Of a stretch of 64,000 nt of DNA, positions 62,715-64,000 are shown piece after piece. Below the pieces are notes generated by a model. The model saw nothing but the letters and a program-made list of their open reading frames with translations. It searched no databases and had not been told where the DNA came from. The translations under genes were made by a program, and so were the position numbers. Numbering within the stretch: position 1 is the stretch's first letter; each line of letters begins with the position of its first letter. The DNA is from Streptomyces viridochromogenes (GTDB taxonomy: Bacteria; Actinomycetota; Actinomycetes; Streptomycetales; Streptomycetaceae). Location: NCBI RefSeq assembly GCF_001270495.1, contig NZ_LGUR01000222.1, positions 1-64,000 of the forward strand, written 5' to 3'.

Positions 62715-63251
62715 GTGGAGCAGCGCATAGGTTCAGGCAGCCAGCCCCTGGAAGGCGCCGGTTTCGACCCGGCCTTCATCCCCGGGCTCACCTCACCCGC
62801 GTCCGCCGAGCCGGAGGGCGCGAAGAAGGCGGACGTCGCCGAGGAGGACGTGGTCGAGGACGACGCCTCGGAGCGGACCGCCGCCGAGGAGACCGATTCC
62901 GAGGTGACGGACTCCGAGAGCGCCGACGAGCACGAGGCCGACGACGCCGCCGAGGAGGCCCCCGTCGACGGCCCCGTCTTCGAGGCCGCCGACCGCCGGG
63001 CCCGTATCGTCGCCGACCACAAGGGCGTACGGCTCTCCCTGGACGACCAGGAGTGCGAGTTCCGCTGGGACGAGATCGGCGCCGTCGAGACCGAGGCCCC
63101 GCGCTTCGGGAAGCGATTCACCGTCACGGTGCACACTCCTGACCGCCGCTGGTACCCGATCGAGATCGAGGCGACGGCCAGGAGCCGCTTCACGGAGTGG
63201 GACGAGCAGCTGGACGCGGTGCTGGACGCCTACTTCGAGGAATCCGACTAG
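62715..63251 (+). CDS. Hypothetical protein with PH-like C-terminal domain
   Basis: 178 residues from GTG 62715. N-terminal half is disordered and very acidic (VVEDDASER, DSEVTDSESADEHEADD). The C-terminal 85 residues form a compact beta-rich domain (ARIVADHKGVRLSLDDQECE, FRWDEIGAVETEA, then a final helix) reminiscent of a PH-like fold. No transmembrane segment. Ends directly against the convergent carboxypeptidase stop. Weak ribosome site; function unknown. Confidence 0.75.
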   Translation: MEQRIGSGSQPLEGAGFDPAFIPGLTSPASAEPEGAKKADVAEEDVVEDDASERTAAEETDSEVTDSESADEHEADDAAEEAPVDGPVFEAADRRARIVADHKGVRLSLDDQECEFRWDEIGAVETEAPRFGKRFTVTVHTPDRRWYPIEIEATARSRFTEWDEQLDAVLDAYFEESD

Positions 63252-64000
63252 CTAGCTGCAGTACTGGGCTTCCTTGCCGATGGACCGGTACATGCAGTCC
63301 GCGTTCTCCAGCAGCTGCAGTACCGCGTCCCGGTTCCGGGACGTCTCCCGCTCGATCACCTCGTCGGGCGGGTAGAAGCCCCCGCCCCCGGACCTCGGGT
63401 ACATCTCGAAGGTGTACCCGAAGATCTTCTGGTTGCCCCACAGCCAGTCGTCGATCGACCCGTCGGTGATGTACAGGTCGCTGGACTGCTCCGGCGTATA
63501 GCCGTTGCTGGCCGCCATCTTCTGCCCGACCGTGGCGAACGCGTTGCGGTCGTCGGCCGTCATCCCGGTCGTCGTGTCGGAGTACGTGTACCCGAAGGGC
63601 CACAGCACCAGCTCGCTGTACGTGTGGAAGTCGACGCCGGCCTTGATCTGCTGGACCCCGCCGACGACACGGCTGCGCACGAAGTTGGCGACGACCTTGA
63701 CCTCCGGCGCAGACTCGGCGGACGCGCCACGGTACGTGTCCGAGGACGCCGACCCCGACGAACCGCCGCAGCAGCCCCACCGGTAGTTCCAGTTCCGGTT
63801 GAGGTCGGTCCCGACGGCCGACGAACCGGAGTTGGGCTGCCGGTTCTTGCGCCACGACCGGTAGGAGCCGGTGGCGATGTCGTACTCGCCGCCGTCCGGG
63901 TTGAGGTCGGGGACGATCCAGATCTCGCGGTTGTTCACCATGTTGGTGACGCGGGAGTCGCTGCCGTAGTCGGAGGTCAGCTCGCGCAGCAGATAGAGCG
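63252..64000 (-). CDS. Secreted zinc carboxypeptidase M14, C-terminal part
   Basis: Partial: the gene continues beyond the window's right edge, and 249 codons are visible. The frame contains M14 motifs: NPDGGEYD and [11 protein letters not shown] (substrate-binding Arg), the third zinc ligand in [16 protein letters not shown], and the catalytic Glu in YTFEMYP. The first zinc motif HxxE lies outside. Cysteine pairs (GCCGG, ADCMYRS ... QYCS) suggest an exported enzyme. It removes C-terminal residues from peptides. Confidence 0.92.
   Translation of the reverse strand, partial: LYLLRELTSDYGSDSRVTNMVNNREIWIVPDLNPDGGEYDIATGSYRSWRKNRQPNSGSSAVGTDLNRNWNYRWGCCGGSSGSASSDTYRGASAESAPEVKVVANFVRSRVVGGVQQIKAGVDFHTYSELVLWPFGYTYSDTTTGMTADDRNAFATVGQKMAASNGYTPEQSSDLYITDGSIDDWLWGNQKIFGYTFEMYPRSGGGGFYPPDEVIERETSRNRDAVLQLLENADCMYRSIGKEAQYCS

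Overview
The window is a high-GC actinobacterial chromosome segment, almost certainly from a Streptomyces. The evidence is pervasive G/C in third codon positions, GTG and TTG starts, many 4-base ATGA/GTGA gene overlaps, mycothiol metabolism (mca), a GTP-dependent PEP carboxykinase, MmyB-like, IclR and TetR regulators, and intergenic GC-rich repeats of streptomycete type. From memory, the order hutH, L,D-transpeptidase, msrA, cystathionine gamma-synthase, threonine dehydratase, greA, mca, pckA is that of the conserved core of the S. coelicolor chromosome (roughly SCO4930-SCO4990). I could not verify this by search. I see no rRNA, tRNA, CRISPR array, prophage or transposase.

Layout. 0.2-6.3 kb: a GGDEF protein, histidine ammonia-lyase with a likely leaderless promoter, two small exported proteins (a lipoprotein and an LAxTG protein), and an L,D-transpeptidase lipoprotein. 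6.4-12.5 kb: a MacB-type ABC exporter pair behind 11-base direct repeats, then a 1102-residue secreted subtilase. 12.5-15 kb: a truncated-haemoglobin/ABM fusion, a VOC protein and a chimeric, truncated FecCD permease remnant. 15-20.4 kb: an alcohol dehydrogenase divergent from an MmyB-like regulator, an SRPBCC protein, msrA coupled to a DUF3885-like gene, and a TM-anchored TPR-like protein. 20.4-29.3 kb: transsulfuration enzyme, a degenerate sigma-like protein with a small membrane partner, a MarR regulator, threonine dehydratase, a DrrAB-type exporter with an operator inside its promoter, greA, DUF4307, and mca with a small membrane protein.

29.4-36.5 kb: a membrane protein with a PLD-like domain and a large STAND/TPR ATPase in one probable operon, divergent from a single-pass membrane protein, then a thioredoxin-fold/DUF255 protein. 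36.7-43.3 kb: a four-gene translationally coupled operon for an extracellular glycan: CslA-type GT2, GT39, GT2-GtrA, and a secreted GlxA-like radical copper oxidase. 43.3-51.9 kb: Mut7-C RNase, an MFS/TetR efflux pair, a haemolysin-III protein, pckA, a broken Uma2 gene, a small conserved protein and an alanine-type aminotransferase. 52-55.3 kb: a teichoic-acid-type GT2 and a secreted trypsin-like protease. 55.3-62.5 kb: a D-amino-acid locus (D-aminoacylase, D-serine-dehydratase-like enzyme, divergent PfkB kinase, IclR regulator, RidA, GntP permease) with a clear palindromic operator. The window ends in a small hypothetical protein and the 3' part of a secreted M14 carboxypeptidase.

The most unusual items are: (i) a PfkB-family kinase whose reading frame carries an insert of about 290 bp that looks like a streptomycete intergenic repeat read through as protein; (ii) a FecCD permease built from pieces of two tandem permeases; (iii) a STAND ATPase with Arg in place of the Walker A Lys, next to a PLD-like membrane protein; (iv) a second-type Csl/GlxA glycan locus; and (v) several promoters with operators embedded in the spacer or without room for a 5' leader.
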